A stretch of DNA of 64,000 bases, taken from Escarpia spicata (Eukaryota; Annelida; Polychaeta; Sabellida; Siboglinidae). Below are positions 37,855 through 49,274 of the stretch, in pieces. The first letter of the stretch is position 1. Every line of letters begins with the position of its first letter. Position numbers and translations under genes: made by a program. The notes beneath the pieces were generated by a model. That model was not told where the DNA came from. It worked only from the letters and a program-made list of their open reading frames with translations, and did no database searches. The stretch spans positions 41,388,346-41,452,345 of the forward strand of contig OZ023216.1 in the NCBI GenBank assembly GCA_963995525.1, in the 5' to 3' direction.

Positions 37855-39582
37855 CAGTGTTACTCAAACTTTTTTTGCTCTGCAACCCCTTTTTCTCAGA
37901 CAGCCCCCCCCCCCACCAACCACAATAAATCTAAAATAACCAATTTGTACTCAAAAGTGTAAAAGCCATTTAGAGATGAATACACCTTTATCTGAAGTCA
38001 TATTTAAAAGATGCTGCTATTAATCAAATAGGTGATTCTGCATAACACCAACAAGCTTCATGATTGTGAATTATTTATCTTTCTGATGCTGCATAAAGAA
38101 ACGTCTGTTTTGATTCGTTCAGTCTGACAGCTGACAGAACACCAACAATTATTTGAAGTCATATTTTACTGACATTGCACAAAGAACTGTCAGTGTTGGT
38201 CGGTTCAAACCTCAATGGGGTGGATGATGCTGCAAAACTTTGACAAGCTTATTGATTCTGGGTTTCGATATAGCGAGTGCACACCGGAGATCGTGCTCCA
38301 CCTTGAGCTTGTTGCGACGTCACGTCTTAATGTGCACGAGACCAGAGAATGCAGCCTCACAGTGGTAGGTTGAAGTGAACGGTAGCAGGTGACGCAGGAC
38401 AAAGTCCTACAAGTTAAGGTACGGAACTTCCATGGATGACCAGAACACTGTGACAGTTTCAGATTCAAACGTCCTTCTGCCACCTGAATCTTCCTGGAGA
38501 CCAAGAAACTGTTTGTTCAGCATCGTTGTCATCTGGTACACATGTCACTGGCGCCGTGAATGCATTCCTCCGCAACCGAGTTGTTTGACAGGATATCTCC
38601 AGGAAGTATCTTGTGAATTCCACCTCCAGTGCTTTCAGGTGCTCAATTATCAAACTTTGTGTTGTGTCATTTCAGTTGTTGGCGACTTCTGATACTGTTT
38701 CCAACATTGCAAAGTTGTCTAAGCCAATCTTGTGCCTCCAATTCTTCAGCTTGCGCCTGAAAGCTTTGATTTTTTCAACAAAATCACTGATCAAGGTTTC
38801 TTTCCACTGAAGTTCAATGTTCAGATTGTTGAGCTGTCCGAAGATGTTGGCGAGGAATGCTAGTCATAGTTCTCATCCATCTTCTGTCCAGGCTGAAAGA
38901 AGATCCACTTTGTTTGGGATACTAAGGAAGAGCTTGATTTCATCTCTGAAGGCAAACACACGTCGGACAACAATTTGGAGAATCAGCGAACTTGTGCGTA
39001 GAACTGAAGTGTTTTATGGACAGAGTCCATGTCCTGACAAAGTTTCTTGAACAGGCGTGAGTTGAAGGCACTTGCTTTCACAAAGTTCACAGTCAATTTT
39101 CATGACTGTGTGAAAGGTTTCCAGGTCTTTATGCAAGGACCTGTATGTATATCATGCAATTGTAGATATTTTATAAAACAATGCACATAGGATAGATAGC
39201 TGACTAATTACGGAATATTTCCAGGGCTCCTAAAGCCAATCTATATGCAAATCACTGGGATGGGAGGCTGTTTACTACGATTTGGGGCCATCTTGTTTTG
39301 GAGAGGCAAGAGCCATATACAGTGTGTCTTTGTTCAGAAGGTAAGTTCACTGGGATCCGGCCAAGATTCCTAGAGAACCCTGGACTAGGGAAATGACATA
39401 ACTAAGGGTCAGCGTCTCACCCAAGGCTATGGTTTTAGCAGTATAAATAAAGGAGGATTTGGGATGATCGGGGTGCCTACTGCGACACTGCCGGAAGAAT
39501 CTTTCTCATGAAGCACTGTCACCAAGCGCCCTGTGAAAAGTACTAAAAGACTATCGCAGTTTACCAGTGAAAACCCGGTGAG

Positions 39583-39778
39583 TAACTCGGTGGCTGTATA
39601 AGCCGCCACTGTCTGAACCTAGGCCTATCGTTCTGACATTTATAGTTCAGTTGCTGTATAAGCTGCTGCTGCCTGAACCTATTGTTCCGACATTTAGAAA
39701 AATATTATATCGGTTATAATTCGGTTGCTGTAATAGCCGCCGCCGTTTGAACATATCATTCTGACATTTATAACTGGG
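39583..39778. repeat. Three diverged tandem units of about 65 bp
   Basis: The pattern GGTTGCTGTA-TAGCCGCC, then TGAACCTA, then TTCTGACATTTATA, occurs three times, just left of the nested hAT element. It lies within the sequence that splits the ZBED-like relic, so it may belong to a larger inserted block. Confidence 0.6.
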
Positions 39779-39805
39779 TAGTATTTATCAGACATAGCCA
39801 TATAT

Positions 39806-40900
39806 CAGGGATAAGAGCGACATTCAGAGAAAAAACTGGAAATTTTGCTGTGGCCCACATTTCAGCCCGAGAAGACTGTCTCATCTAATCGGGGGGAGGG
39901 GGACTCCTCAGAGATATTTTTTAATTGTAGAGTAAGAGTACATGTTTGTGGAAGTCCTGTATAGCAGTCTTGTTGCTTGCCATGAGTGAGTACTTCACTG
40001 TCTGGATAGTGTTGAATGTACTAACATTCTTTCTGGCAGTGACAGTATTCATGATGCTAGACATGTGACTAAAACACCCTTCCACTTGAGGACCATGAAA
40101 GCAGCTCATCATTGCAGCCACCAGCTTTGACAAGGCTGGGAACTGGCCAGTAGAGAATATGGTAGCCCACCACGAGTCCAATCTGGAACTTGTGGGTGCT
40201 TGTGGAAGTGTGTTGTCTACATGGAATCGGCGAACTTCCATGTGATACGCCCTCTGTTCAGGTTCTAATAGACCATTGGTGACCAGCGTGGGCAGTGCCA
40301 GCGTGTACTTCAATGCCTTCGGTTCCCCTCTGACTGTAGCCTGTAGGATCCAATCCGCATAGTTGACATCGGCCTCGCACCACAAACAGTAGGCTTTCCC
40401 TGGTGCTGATAATTTACTGATGAATATATCCAACTTAGTGTCTCCAGCCGATCTCTCCAGCCACGCCCAATTCCACTTATTCTTGACACTTTTGTCAATG
40501 TCCTTCAACATTTGTCTTGCCGTACAACAAATCGTCGATTAGCCATTGTGTTCGAAAATGATCGACATCTCCACAAAATACATCGTCGTTTCCTATTGGT
40601 CCACTGCTTTTGTGCACGCACTTCGAAAGAACTAAGGATTTTACTTCGCAGATTCACGGGTTCGGTTGGGTCGGTTCTGTCTCTAATCGCCAGGCAGCGT
40701 CATTAACACGTGGCGATACCCGGTGGATAGATGGTTAACTAAATCCGCGGATAAATCGTCAGTGAATTGTCCAGGATTTTATATGCCCTACATCCAACAT
40801 TCATTTTTTTTCTCCTCGGATTTACACGATTCACAAAAGTGATCTTTGGAGCAGTATAAAAACAGGAATTCCGGCAAAAACCGGACATTTCTCATCCCTG
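39806..40900 (-). mobile_element. hAT mini-element, copy 1, nested in the ZBED-like relic
   Basis: The 1095-bp element is bounded by CAGGGATAAG and the inverted CAGGGATGAG. It shares both ends and its interior with 54962-56432. Compared with that copy it lacks about 370 bp near its left end, where an unrelated short joint follows the common left segment. It carries one intact open frame (separate entry). It lies inside the ZBED-like relic and is therefore the younger insertion. A target duplication is not clear: flanks ccatatat and atatattg share only part. Confidence 0.8.
39921..40511 (-). CDS. Short hAT-derived protein: zinc-finger part fused to dimerisation region
   Basis: This intact 196-codon frame encodes an N-terminal Trp-rich segment (WNWAWLERSAGD) and a Cys pair (YCLWCEAD), a BED/TTF-like finger remnant. 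A linker follows, then the hAT C-terminal dimerisation region: WWATIFSTGQFPALSKLV, GCFSHMSSIMN and a helix to TIQTVKYSLMASNK. The RNase H-like catalytic core, normally several hundred residues between these parts, is absent. An upstream in-frame ATG present in the other copy is ACG here, so translation would start at the next Met. Such a protein could bind transposon ends or dimerise with a full transposase but not catalyse. Expression is unknown. Confidence 0.65.
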   Translation of the reverse strand: MLKDIDKSVKNKWNWAWLERSAGDTKLDIFISKLSAPGKAYCLWCEADVNYADWILQATVRGEPKALKYTLALPTLVTNGLLEPEQRAYHMEVRRFHVDNTLPQAPTSSRLDSWWATIFSTGQFPALSKLVAAMMSCFHGPQVEGCFSHMSSIMNTVTARKNVSTFNTIQTVKYSLMASNKTAIQDFHKHVLLLYN

Positions 40901-41559
40901 ATATATTGTGTATTAGATCTCGTATTGGTAGGGTTTTCCGCAAATAATAAGCGTGAAAACATATAACCTGACTTATCATTAGTATGACTGAGTGAGTGAA
41001 CGTGTGCCTGTATGCTTCCTTGTTGACCGCTCGACCAAAATGCTACACAATGAAGTGAGATGGCAAATGGAGTTTTTCATTTGACGAGGGTTACAAATCC
41101 TGATCGAGATCCAAGCATTGCAGGGGCCTCATTGGTATACACTGCACAGAGGTTGTTCCAGTCAAGGCCTTCGGCTTCAAAGAATTCAGTCAGTTTGTCC
41201 ATCACTTCTTCCCCTTTGAATGTCAACTCAAGGTCATCACAAAACAAGACTTTTGCAGCGGCATAACGAATTGGTTTGCGAAAGTAATGGTACATTTTAA
41301 TAGTGCACAAATTATTTTTTATGAGGCGTTGTCCCAAGGCCCCCCTGAAATTGCCAAACAACCCCCCAGGGGGCCACGACCCCCAGTTTGAGAACCGCTG
41401 TATTAGGTCAAGTTCAAATACTTCCAGTCATATTGATTAACACTAACAATATTAGTCGAGTGCTAATTATTAAGTTAACTGTAAATTATTTTGTAATCTA
41501 AGTACACAACTTATGTACTTAATATTTTTGAAAGTACAACATACTAAGTTCAAATAAAA

Positions 41560-41786
41560 GTAGGGGAAGGTGGGGTACACCCACATAGCAAAATGAAAAA
41601 CAGCTAGTACAATGCTACTTTGTGATACAACCTCCCAATATTTGGTATATATATATATATATACACACTCTATTGTTATTCTTGATTGTTATGTTAAGAT
41701 CATGTTAAGTCTTGAATGCATGAAATAAGATATTACCCAGACACTAGCTAGTGTCAAAATGGCAGTAGTGCCCCACATTCCCCTAC
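41560..41786. mobile_element. MITE with GTAGGGGAAGGTGGGG inverted ends
   Basis: The left end GTAGGGGAAGGTGGGG is mirrored at the right by CCCCACATTCCCCTAC, an inverted repeat of about 16 bp with one or two mismatches. The interior of about 190 bp contains an (AT)n run and no coding sequence. The size and structure are those of a miniature inverted-repeat element; the superfamily is not assigned. Confidence 0.65.
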
Positions 41787-42004
41787 TTGACATTTCAAAA
41801 ATCCACGTCCATATATACTGAACAAGAAGAGTGTCAGTACTTATGTACAAGTACATGTACTTGACCCTGTCTTTGACAGATCTATGAGAATAGGTGACAA
41901 TGATAAAAACAGTCAAAAAATAAAACGTGCAAAAGCTACAAACTCTTTTGTCGTCCCACCATGTCATTAAATTATACTGCTCAATCTAAAGTTACTAGTT
42001 GGGC

Positions 42005-42275
42005 CCGGTACTGGTAGACACCGCGTAGAACAACGGACTCTCAATCAAGAGATACCAGTTTTGAATCCTCCTGCTGCAAACCTTGGACAATTTTGTTCTC
42101 TCCACGTTGGCTCTGGTCACTCAGCTGCATGAACGAATATCTGGCCATAGGACGGTGGATGTGTGAATGAATAGTTTATTCACAGTAATTGCAGTGTGGC
42201 TGAACACTTCCCTAGAAGTTGAGATGGTGTTCGATTGAACAGATCTGCTAGGCAGTAAAGTGTAAAACCCTGTAT
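42005..42275 (+). mobile_element. SINE copy, same family as 59228-59545
   Basis: It contains the tRNA-like head (CTCTCAATCAAGAGA; B box decayed to GTTTTGAATCC), the body word GTTGAGATGGTGTTCGATTG and the AAAGTGTAAA segment. The 3' tail is truncated. It is diverged and therefore old. Confidence 0.8.
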
Positions 42276-43350
42276 ATATTTTCCATGAAGTAAAACTATA
42301 AAACAAATTTAAAAAAAAAATAAAAAATATAATAAAATCTCTTCAAGGAAGACATGGGGTGATTCAGAAACTGAATATTTGGAGACAGGTGAGAAGGGCA
42401 CTGAAAGACCAATTATATTTTTGGGGGGGTTGGACAGGAATGACATACACAGCTGTCTGCAGCGGTTACTTTGTGATAGTTCACACAGCTGAGACAGAAC
42501 CACAATGGAAGCTTGTATGCAGAGTGCCACTAGTCATTTATCATCCGTGGCACAACATCGCCAACACAGAGACTGTAAAAAGCAACCCAGCTCCATTTCC
42601 TAGTGGTGCTAAATGAACCATGTGCGACATTGAACTAGCTAGTTGTGGCTTTGTACTCTGGTACACCGACAATACAATACAGGTTGCAACCAATCAGACT
42701 GTAAGGTATATTTCACAATATCGAGGAAAACTTAAACACAATTGTAGGGATGAAAGTGTCGATTTTTGTGTGTACATCTTTAGAGACAATAAGCAATTTA
42801 CCACAAGTTTTTGTAGTGCAATTTGGAACTCTTATCATGACAATTTGGTTGGACTGAGTTGTATTTCATATGAAATTTAAATACCTAACTTTGATGTTGT
42901 CTTTCTCGAAACTTGAATTATTTGGGCGGGTCCATTCAACCAGCCAAAACTTTGCAACAAATTTACTTACACGGACGTCACCTGTATCTTCGTACAACTG
43001 AACTGCTGCCATTTGCAAGGTTCTCATGTCTCTATACTGTCAAAATGCACATTAACACCTGAACCATTGCAACATTTTGTGCACTGTCCCCACTGACTTT
43101 CGATTTTAAAATAATATAAGAATTCATAAGAAAAAACCGGATTAATATAACAAATTTGGAATACACTGTATCTATAGATTAAATTAGCAGACGCACAGTG
43201 CATTAAATGTTAATAGGGCTGTTGGTCAAGTTATTGAGTCTGTAGTAAATGATGCTGCGTTGGGGCAGTTTTTTCAGGTGGCTCCTTCTACTGACTCTTG
43301 TTAACACTAATCATTAACACATATGGAGTGGTTCACATTTGATAAAAACA

Positions 43351-43745
43351 GGCGGGCGATAAATTGCTTGCCTAAATATGCCAAATAACTTAGCGCGAGC
43401 AATTTATTAGTTATATTTTATACCCGCTAGGTGGCATTCCTGTTTGTCTGTCTGGTGATGTCCCTGCCCAGCGCTACCTATGAAGAAAATTTAAGCTGAT
43501 TAATGATCTGACTGTCAAAAGACGGCTGGCCGATAAGAATCCCGTTGAACAATAAGCAAACTCCAAGTCATGGCTCTGGAAACATCGGCAACAGCACACC
43601 AACGTTAATTTACATGACAAGAACAAACTTTCTTTCAAATAAATGGGTGTATACTTTGCCACTAGAGGGCACCACATGCAGCAGGTCTGGTGACACGAGC
43701 GATAGCTTTCGCTCCTTACCGCGTGAGCGGGAGCTATCGCTCGCC
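43351..43745. mobile_element. Possible MITE with GGCGGGCGAT ends
   Basis: GGCGGGCGAT at the left faces the inverted GGCGAGCGAT at the right (9 of 10 matching), 395 bp apart. The right end forms a 12-bp perfect hairpin stem (43696-43743; CGAGCGATAGCT and its complement). A perfect CTCF-type motif lies inside (43659-43672). No convincing target duplication was found, so this may simply be a region with short inverted words. Confidence 0.35.
43659..43672 (+). promoter_or_regulatory. CTCF-type motif
   Basis: CCACTAGAGGGCAC matches the core CCASYAGRKGGCRS exactly. It lies in non-coding sequence 1.5 kb left of the start-codon exon and inside a possible MITE. Confidence 0.4.
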
Positions 43746-45158
43746 TAAAAAATAATGCACGGTATATGTAATTATAAACAAAGTTCTGAAATGCATGTCA
43801 CTTTATATGTGAATTTTCAAACTGATTGTTTAAATGTAAACAGACCTGCCTACCCCAAAAACTTCCTGTCAGTAATCCATCTTCCCATTTACACTGATTT
43901 TCTGGAATATAAGCTTGTTGTCAGTAATAGTTCAGAACCGTGTCAGATATTGTCACGAAAAGAACACCACTGTCAGTAATACTTTGATACTGTGACTATG
44001 ATGATAGTTGCACCCAAAACATAATTGTCTCTAATAAACTATGAGGTGTTTTAAAGTGTTCTGTTAACAAGGTAAGGTAGATGTTCATAACCAGCATTGA
44101 TAGAAATCAAACGTGAAGAAGCGTAACTGTAATGTAAATGAGTGTATCCACATTGTAATTCTGATTTTATGTAAATTTCAAAAACAGCATGCCGACTACA
44201 AAAACTTTACAAATTATAACAATGCATCAAGTCATTGTCTATTTGTGGTGTCATTAGGATTAATATTAGTAGCCGGTATACCTAGGGCCAGGCTATAGAC
44301 TACACAGTATAGTAAGTTGACTAGATCAAAGAGTCATGCCGAGGGACAGCAAAACCAATTTGTTATGCTAGTCATCGACATCGTCTAGACTCTAGTCTAC
44401 TCAACTCTAGTATATAAGCCTATCCCTGTATGATAGGCTGTAAATGATAGACTAAACTCAATAAATACACTAACTTAGTTTTAGTACAGTCAGTTGGCCT
44501 AACACTACAAGTACAACACTCACTACTCTGTCATTAGTACTAGTCTAATGACGTAGTCAGTACCTGCAATTATCCCGGCCACCAGTGACCGTCACCATGT
44601 GAAATAGGAAAATAAATTTCGCGTATCCGGCAGTATGTAAAGCCGACCCCCTTCTTTAAACTTGACAATAAGGGCCATGTCTGCGTGCATGCTGGTATAA
44701 ACGTTTGCAGTACACATTTCTTCTTGGCTGGTAGTGGTGCCATTTCGATCCCTGACATCATTTCGTGCCGCGTGAGTCGTGACTTCGTTTTGTTTGAGCG
44801 CCATGAGCACGGAAATACAAATTTGTCGTAACGCTGTATCCTGTTGGTCAGATTACGATCAGAAGCAGCGAATGAAAAACCATATCACAACAAAACAGTG
44901 TATATATGCTGTCACCTGTTGAATAAAGTGAAGCTAAATTTGAGGAGTACGGAAGTGATTGACGCTCATTGTGACAACGAAAGAATCCGTAATATTTTCA
45001 TCCCTCACCGTAATTTTAGGTGTATTTCCGAAATGATTCCGGACAATCCGGAATGGTAGGCAGGTCTGTGTAAACAAACGTAGAAATTACAATTTCCTTT
45101 TTATAATTAAACTTTTTTTAAATTAATAACCTGTTTTAGTATAAACTTATCAACTTAC
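43746..45158. other. Unique sequence left of the start-codon exon
   Basis: A 44570-44830 patch is less AT-rich and has overlapping 63- and 72-codon minus frames, beginning near an ATG in GCGCCATGAGC context. No domain or matching splice phase was found, so no gene is called. Confidence 0.4.
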
Positions 45159-45508
45159 ACGTTACCACGACAGTATGGCTGTTCCCGCAGGCAACTAACT
45201 TCACCCTGCCACCTGGTGGTGTCGCGGCAAACCGTTCCAGCAAGCCATGTCGACAGCTGATGTCGTTTGTTTTGCCTAGCCCAGTCTGTCCAAACTCGCC
45301 ATTTCCCCAGCACAGCAGGCGCCCTCTGTTGGTGTCTTTGCACACTGGAGCTGATGACGCACATTGTGACAGTATGTCGTCACCGATGTCACATTCTACC
45401 TGCTCCTTCTGCAGCTCTTCTCTCTGTTCCTTTTGCACTTGCTGCTGTACTGGTGAACCGGTGCCGTCCATGTTGCAATGGACATAATGCTTCAGAACTG
45501 GAGCCCTT
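45159..45508 (-). CDS. RCC1-repeat protein, start-codon exon (coding part 45159-45471)
   Basis: The exon begins after a strong acceptor (attattttttcag) and ends at the donor gtaagt, in phase 1. The first in-frame ATG, at 45471-45469, has an optimal context (AAC before, G after), so I take it as the start; the 37 nt before it would be 5' UTR. The 104 codons encode a polar, Gln/Glu-rich N-terminus of about 48 residues, then the first RCC1 repeat: RLLCWGNGEFGQTGLG, ending VKLVACGNSHTVVVT. RCC1 repeats build beta-propellers that act as guanine-nucleotide exchange or protein-binding platforms. A propeller starting this close to the N-terminus resembles small HERC proteins, but the subfamily is not decided and other RCC1-like proteins fit equally well. 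The exon joins the 33976-34018 microexon in phase. Confidence 0.85.
45206..45219 (-). promoter_or_regulatory. CTCF-type motif inside the RCC1 start-codon exon
   Basis: On the minus strand this reads CCACCAGGTGGCAG, an exact match to the core CCASYAGRKGGCRS. It also encodes part of the ATPPGGR loop of the protein, so selection on protein could explain it. Confidence 0.4.
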
Positions 45509-46594
45509 CTGAAAAAATAATTTCTTATATAGTGTCCCATCCAAATAATTGTTCTGTGGCACTGTACAATTTTTATTTGAAGTAAATTAATAACATAAAA
45601 CCATACATATTAAAAAATATTAATGTGCTAAAAATATGCATACATAAACACACACATATAGACAAGCTATAATAATAATTAATTAATTAATTATGCCCAT
45701 AAACTAATTAAAATCAATTTTAATTGTAATCTGTTATTGGTGTGGGGGGTTGGGATGGACCAGTGGACCCACCCCGATATGAAATCGACCCCACCCAAAA
45801 TCCCAAGCACCGAAATGTGACCCACCTTCCAATCATGAGTACTGAAACACAACCATTTTATTAGAAAACAATGCACAGAAATTTGACCCACCCCAAATCT
45901 CCAACATTGAAATCCCGCAAATGTTGGTCAATAGCAGACCTGAGATTGGTTCCATTCTGATTCCAAGTATTTTTGTTATTAAAAATATTGTAAATTTCTT
46001 TGTGTGCTACATAAATTTTCGTAAAATAAATTAAACTAGTAGCTTAACTCAGAATGTCAGGCTAACGATCAGGGTTTGCCCTAAAGTAAGGCCAAAGACC
46101 CAGTAAACAAGTGATTAGTTATAATGCCAGGAATTTTTTAAGTGCTTAAATTTACTTGTTATTTTTGCAAGTGCAATTGGCAGTTACAAATCACTTGGGA
46201 CTTTCAATACATAGAAGTGGAGATTTCCTGGTTTCTCTCCGAATATAACTTTATTTATATGTATTTTCACTGTATTTTTGAAGAAATCAAAAGTACACCA
46301 AAGTAGAAAAGTGTCTGTGCAGTTGTGACTCCCATTCCACCCAGGCTGATTCCGCTGCTTTCACATCAACTGAGTTTGATTCCACCCAAACCGATTCCGA
46401 TGCCAGTTCCACTATTTTCATCGTGACCGATTCCATAATTGGAGTTGGAATCAACCTTTGGTTCCGATTCCGGAATTGGATTCGCCCTGGGATTGGTTAA
46501 CAGAACCATCTTCTTGGGAGTCCTCTGTTTTTGGTACTAAAGAGAGTAAACAAGACAATGTGTTGTGGGCCTCAGATGATTTGCACTTTAAGGT
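45509..46594. other. First (5'-UTR) intron, proximal part
   Basis: It holds loosely repeated GACCCACCCC words (45740-45905) and a GATTCC/GGAATC-rich patch (46320-46500); otherwise nothing is seen. Confidence 0.45.
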
Positions 46595-46652
46595 AAAGGT
46601 AAATTCTTATACAGTATATCTAGTCCTTAGGACTGCTCAAAGTAGGCACTTC
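46595..46652 (-). mobile_element. SINE 3' tail fragment, inverted
   Basis: Only the tail is present: GGTAAATTCTTATACAGTAT and CTAGTCCTTAGGACTGCTCA, the reverse complement of the family's last 60 bp. Confidence 0.65.
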
Positions 46653-46969
46653 AACAAAAAAATTAAATATCATCCTAGAACGTTGGGAATATGCTTAAAT
46701 TAAAGGTAATAGGTTAAGGATCACATAACTGTTTATTTTTATTAAGATACCTTTAATAGATCAAGATATTGCGATTTTATGACGGAAAAAAAGCGTAATT
46801 TTTGTGTATCTCTTACAATGGCAAAATGGACTCATTTTGGTGTTTTCTAGAGATAAATATTTGCTTTAAAATGTCATATCTTTTTTATTTATACAGATAT
46901 TTAAATACTGTGTTCAGGGTTTTCAAACACATTGACAAGAGTAATAAATTTGCAATATTTTTAGTACTA

Positions 46970-48800
46970 ATTATAACAAAATTAATGCAATTAATTAGTT
47001 AATTTTATTTACATAGCATGCAAATTCAACACACCAAAATGCTCCAATTAAAGGCTATAATGTCCATGATTATGAAGATTTTATACATATTATCCCTCTC
47101 AAGGCCAGATTAATGCAAATATGTGCCTGCTATTGAATCCTATTAAATCGAGAGAATGTGCTGTGAGTGAATCGTGATATACTCGGGTTGCATGAATGCA
47201 AATAAATAAATAATTTTTGATCCGACTCAAGTAAAATTTTCACTACATTTGAAGAACTAATTCCTGGTGTAACTAGCCAAGTATGTGACATATATGTCAA
47301 TTTATTACCCAAATATGAATTGCTAAAGTTTGACAAAAATAAAATACTTAAATAATTTTCAACAATTCATTTTTAAAAATATTTTTCATTAATAATTAGC
47401 GGTTACATGCTGCGTATGAAATGTTCACAAATTACTATGCTACAGAATGGAAAACTAATTAAATGTCTATGGTAAATAAAACTGAAATAATTTAAGTTTT
47501 TCAGAGTGCATGTATTTTCAAGATTTTATACAAAATGGCGTTCTTTGTGATCATAGCCGTCATCCCGTCTGAACTATTAAGTTTGTGTTATATTTAAAAT
47601 GCGTAATCATAGTACAAAACATTCCCCTTCGATGGCAGCGTTCGTTATAAACTCGATTGGAAAATCCCATCAAAGTCCGAATTACTGGAGTTCGACATAA
47701 TGACAATGTCGATAATTACAACAAAGCTAAAAAACACCACCCGCTTCGTTGCGCGGCGCATTAATATTTTTTTACAACAAAATAGACCGCTCAAAAGTTA
47801 GCATTTAATCGTAGAAATCGCCTGCGGACGCGTGTTTTGGAATAACTCCTGGGTGCTTCCATGTTTATGCCCGCAGCAAATGTTAAACTTAAATCTCATT
47901 GGCTGAAAATCACCATTAAAATATTCACTGCGTGGCGTAAAAGAGGGACCGGAAATTGTGTGTCGCTGCGTTCGACTACAAAACCGCTTGGTGGTTGGCG
48001 CTATTTAGTCACGGAAATCGCCATCATATCTCACTTTCGATGCTTCCCAGTGAAACTTCAATATTATTATATGCTAACTGCCGAAATAAATTGCCGTTAT
48101 TGGATGACACTGTTTCGCGGTACCAGTTTAAATGTGCCCCTGTATTCGGGTTGATTCGGGCGTTCTGGCCGTGAGGCATACTCGGGTTGATTCGGGCGTT
48201 CTGACCACGAGAACCACATTAATAATGGTAATAAATATGCATTAACAAATAATTTAATAATAATGCAATTAATTAGTCAACATTGGGTAATTAGCATGCA
48301 ACCTCGACAGGCTGAAACATATCAGTAAAAGGCCATAATGTCCATGACTATTAAGATATTTATACATATTATGCAATGTCCATGACTATTAATTTAAGAT
48401 ATCTATACATTAACAAATCATTTAATAATTTATTTAATTAGTTAATATTAGCTAATTAGTGCCAACCTCGACAAACTGACACATTTCAGTAAAAGGCCAT
48501 GATTATGAAGATATTTGTACAATTTATGAAAGCAGTAAACCACATGAATTATGATAATAAATATACATTAACCAGTCATTTCACATTAACAGTAACTTAA
48601 TTAATAAGTTAATATTGGCTAATATCAGCACACTAACTCGATTGACCGCTACATTTCAATAAAAGGCTATCACGTCCATGATTATGAATAACTAAGGTAA
48701 TAACTATACATTACAGTCAGGTAACATTAGGAGTATTTTAATCAAGTCAATATTTGCTAAGTAGCACACAGAATCAACTGACCAATACATTTCAATAACA
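46970..48800. repeat. Degenerate long-period repeats around a unique block
   Basis: Segments of about 130 bp share TTAATTAGTTAATATT, AGCATGCAACCTCGACA and AAAGGCCATAATGTCCATGA. One copy lies at 46970-47110 and four lie in a row at 48225-48800. Between them (47110-48225) is a more CpG-containing block with a two-unit repeat of GGGTTGATTCGGGCGTTCTG (48148-48205). No gene is supported in the block. Confidence 0.55.
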
Positions 48801-49274
48801 TACAATATTCACACTAGCAGTTCAGTAACAGTGCATCATGGCACGTTGAAGGACTGCTGCAGGCCCAGTATATCAGTAATCAAATGTCACTGTTTCATAA
48901 ACTTAATAAAGTAATGTCACTGCTTCGTAATGTAATGTTCTGTATTTCAACATGAACATGATGAATTAATGTTTACACAAATTGTTCACAGTATTCCATT
49001 GCTGAACCCAATATCAGTTGTGTCGAATACAAGACTGCTTTCTGCATTACTTCCTGTGGGGGTCAAGTGCACGAAGAAGACGACTGCTGACAACACACAC
49101 TGACACAGTCCTTTTTTGTAAAATTCAAAGTTGGCTGTCTCGGAAATCTGTTGTCTCATAAATCAATGCAGCTATGTACATATTTCATTGTTTCGTAAAA
49201 TTGTCATGTGTACTCTTCACCATGATGTGTGTACATAATTTACACGTCATTTTCACAGTTCATTGTACATCAAG

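Larger units (their letters stand above)
37855..41400 (-). pseudogene. Decayed ZBED5/ZMYM-like hAT transposase element
   Basis: The terminal repeats are of the Charlie/ZBED type: CAGTGTTACTCAAAC at the left and, inverted, CAGCGGTTCTCAAACTG at the right. On the minus strand, pieces of one transposase follow in order. From 41361, a segment ends NEAPAMLGSRSGFVTLVK, close to the family's DGAPAMLGSRSGF motif. Around 39120-38690, broken frames encode the middle region. Near 38390-38210 is the hAT C-terminal dimerisation segment, LPFTSTYHCEAAFSGLVHI. Frameshifts and stops separate them, the BED finger is missing, and the middle is split by a nested insertion. The element is dead. No clear target duplication remains. 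Confidence 0.8.

Noticed and set aside
44592..44810. 72-codon minus frame beginning near a less AT-rich patch
   Set aside because: No recognisable domain and no donor in a usable phase; it is left as an unexplained patch only.
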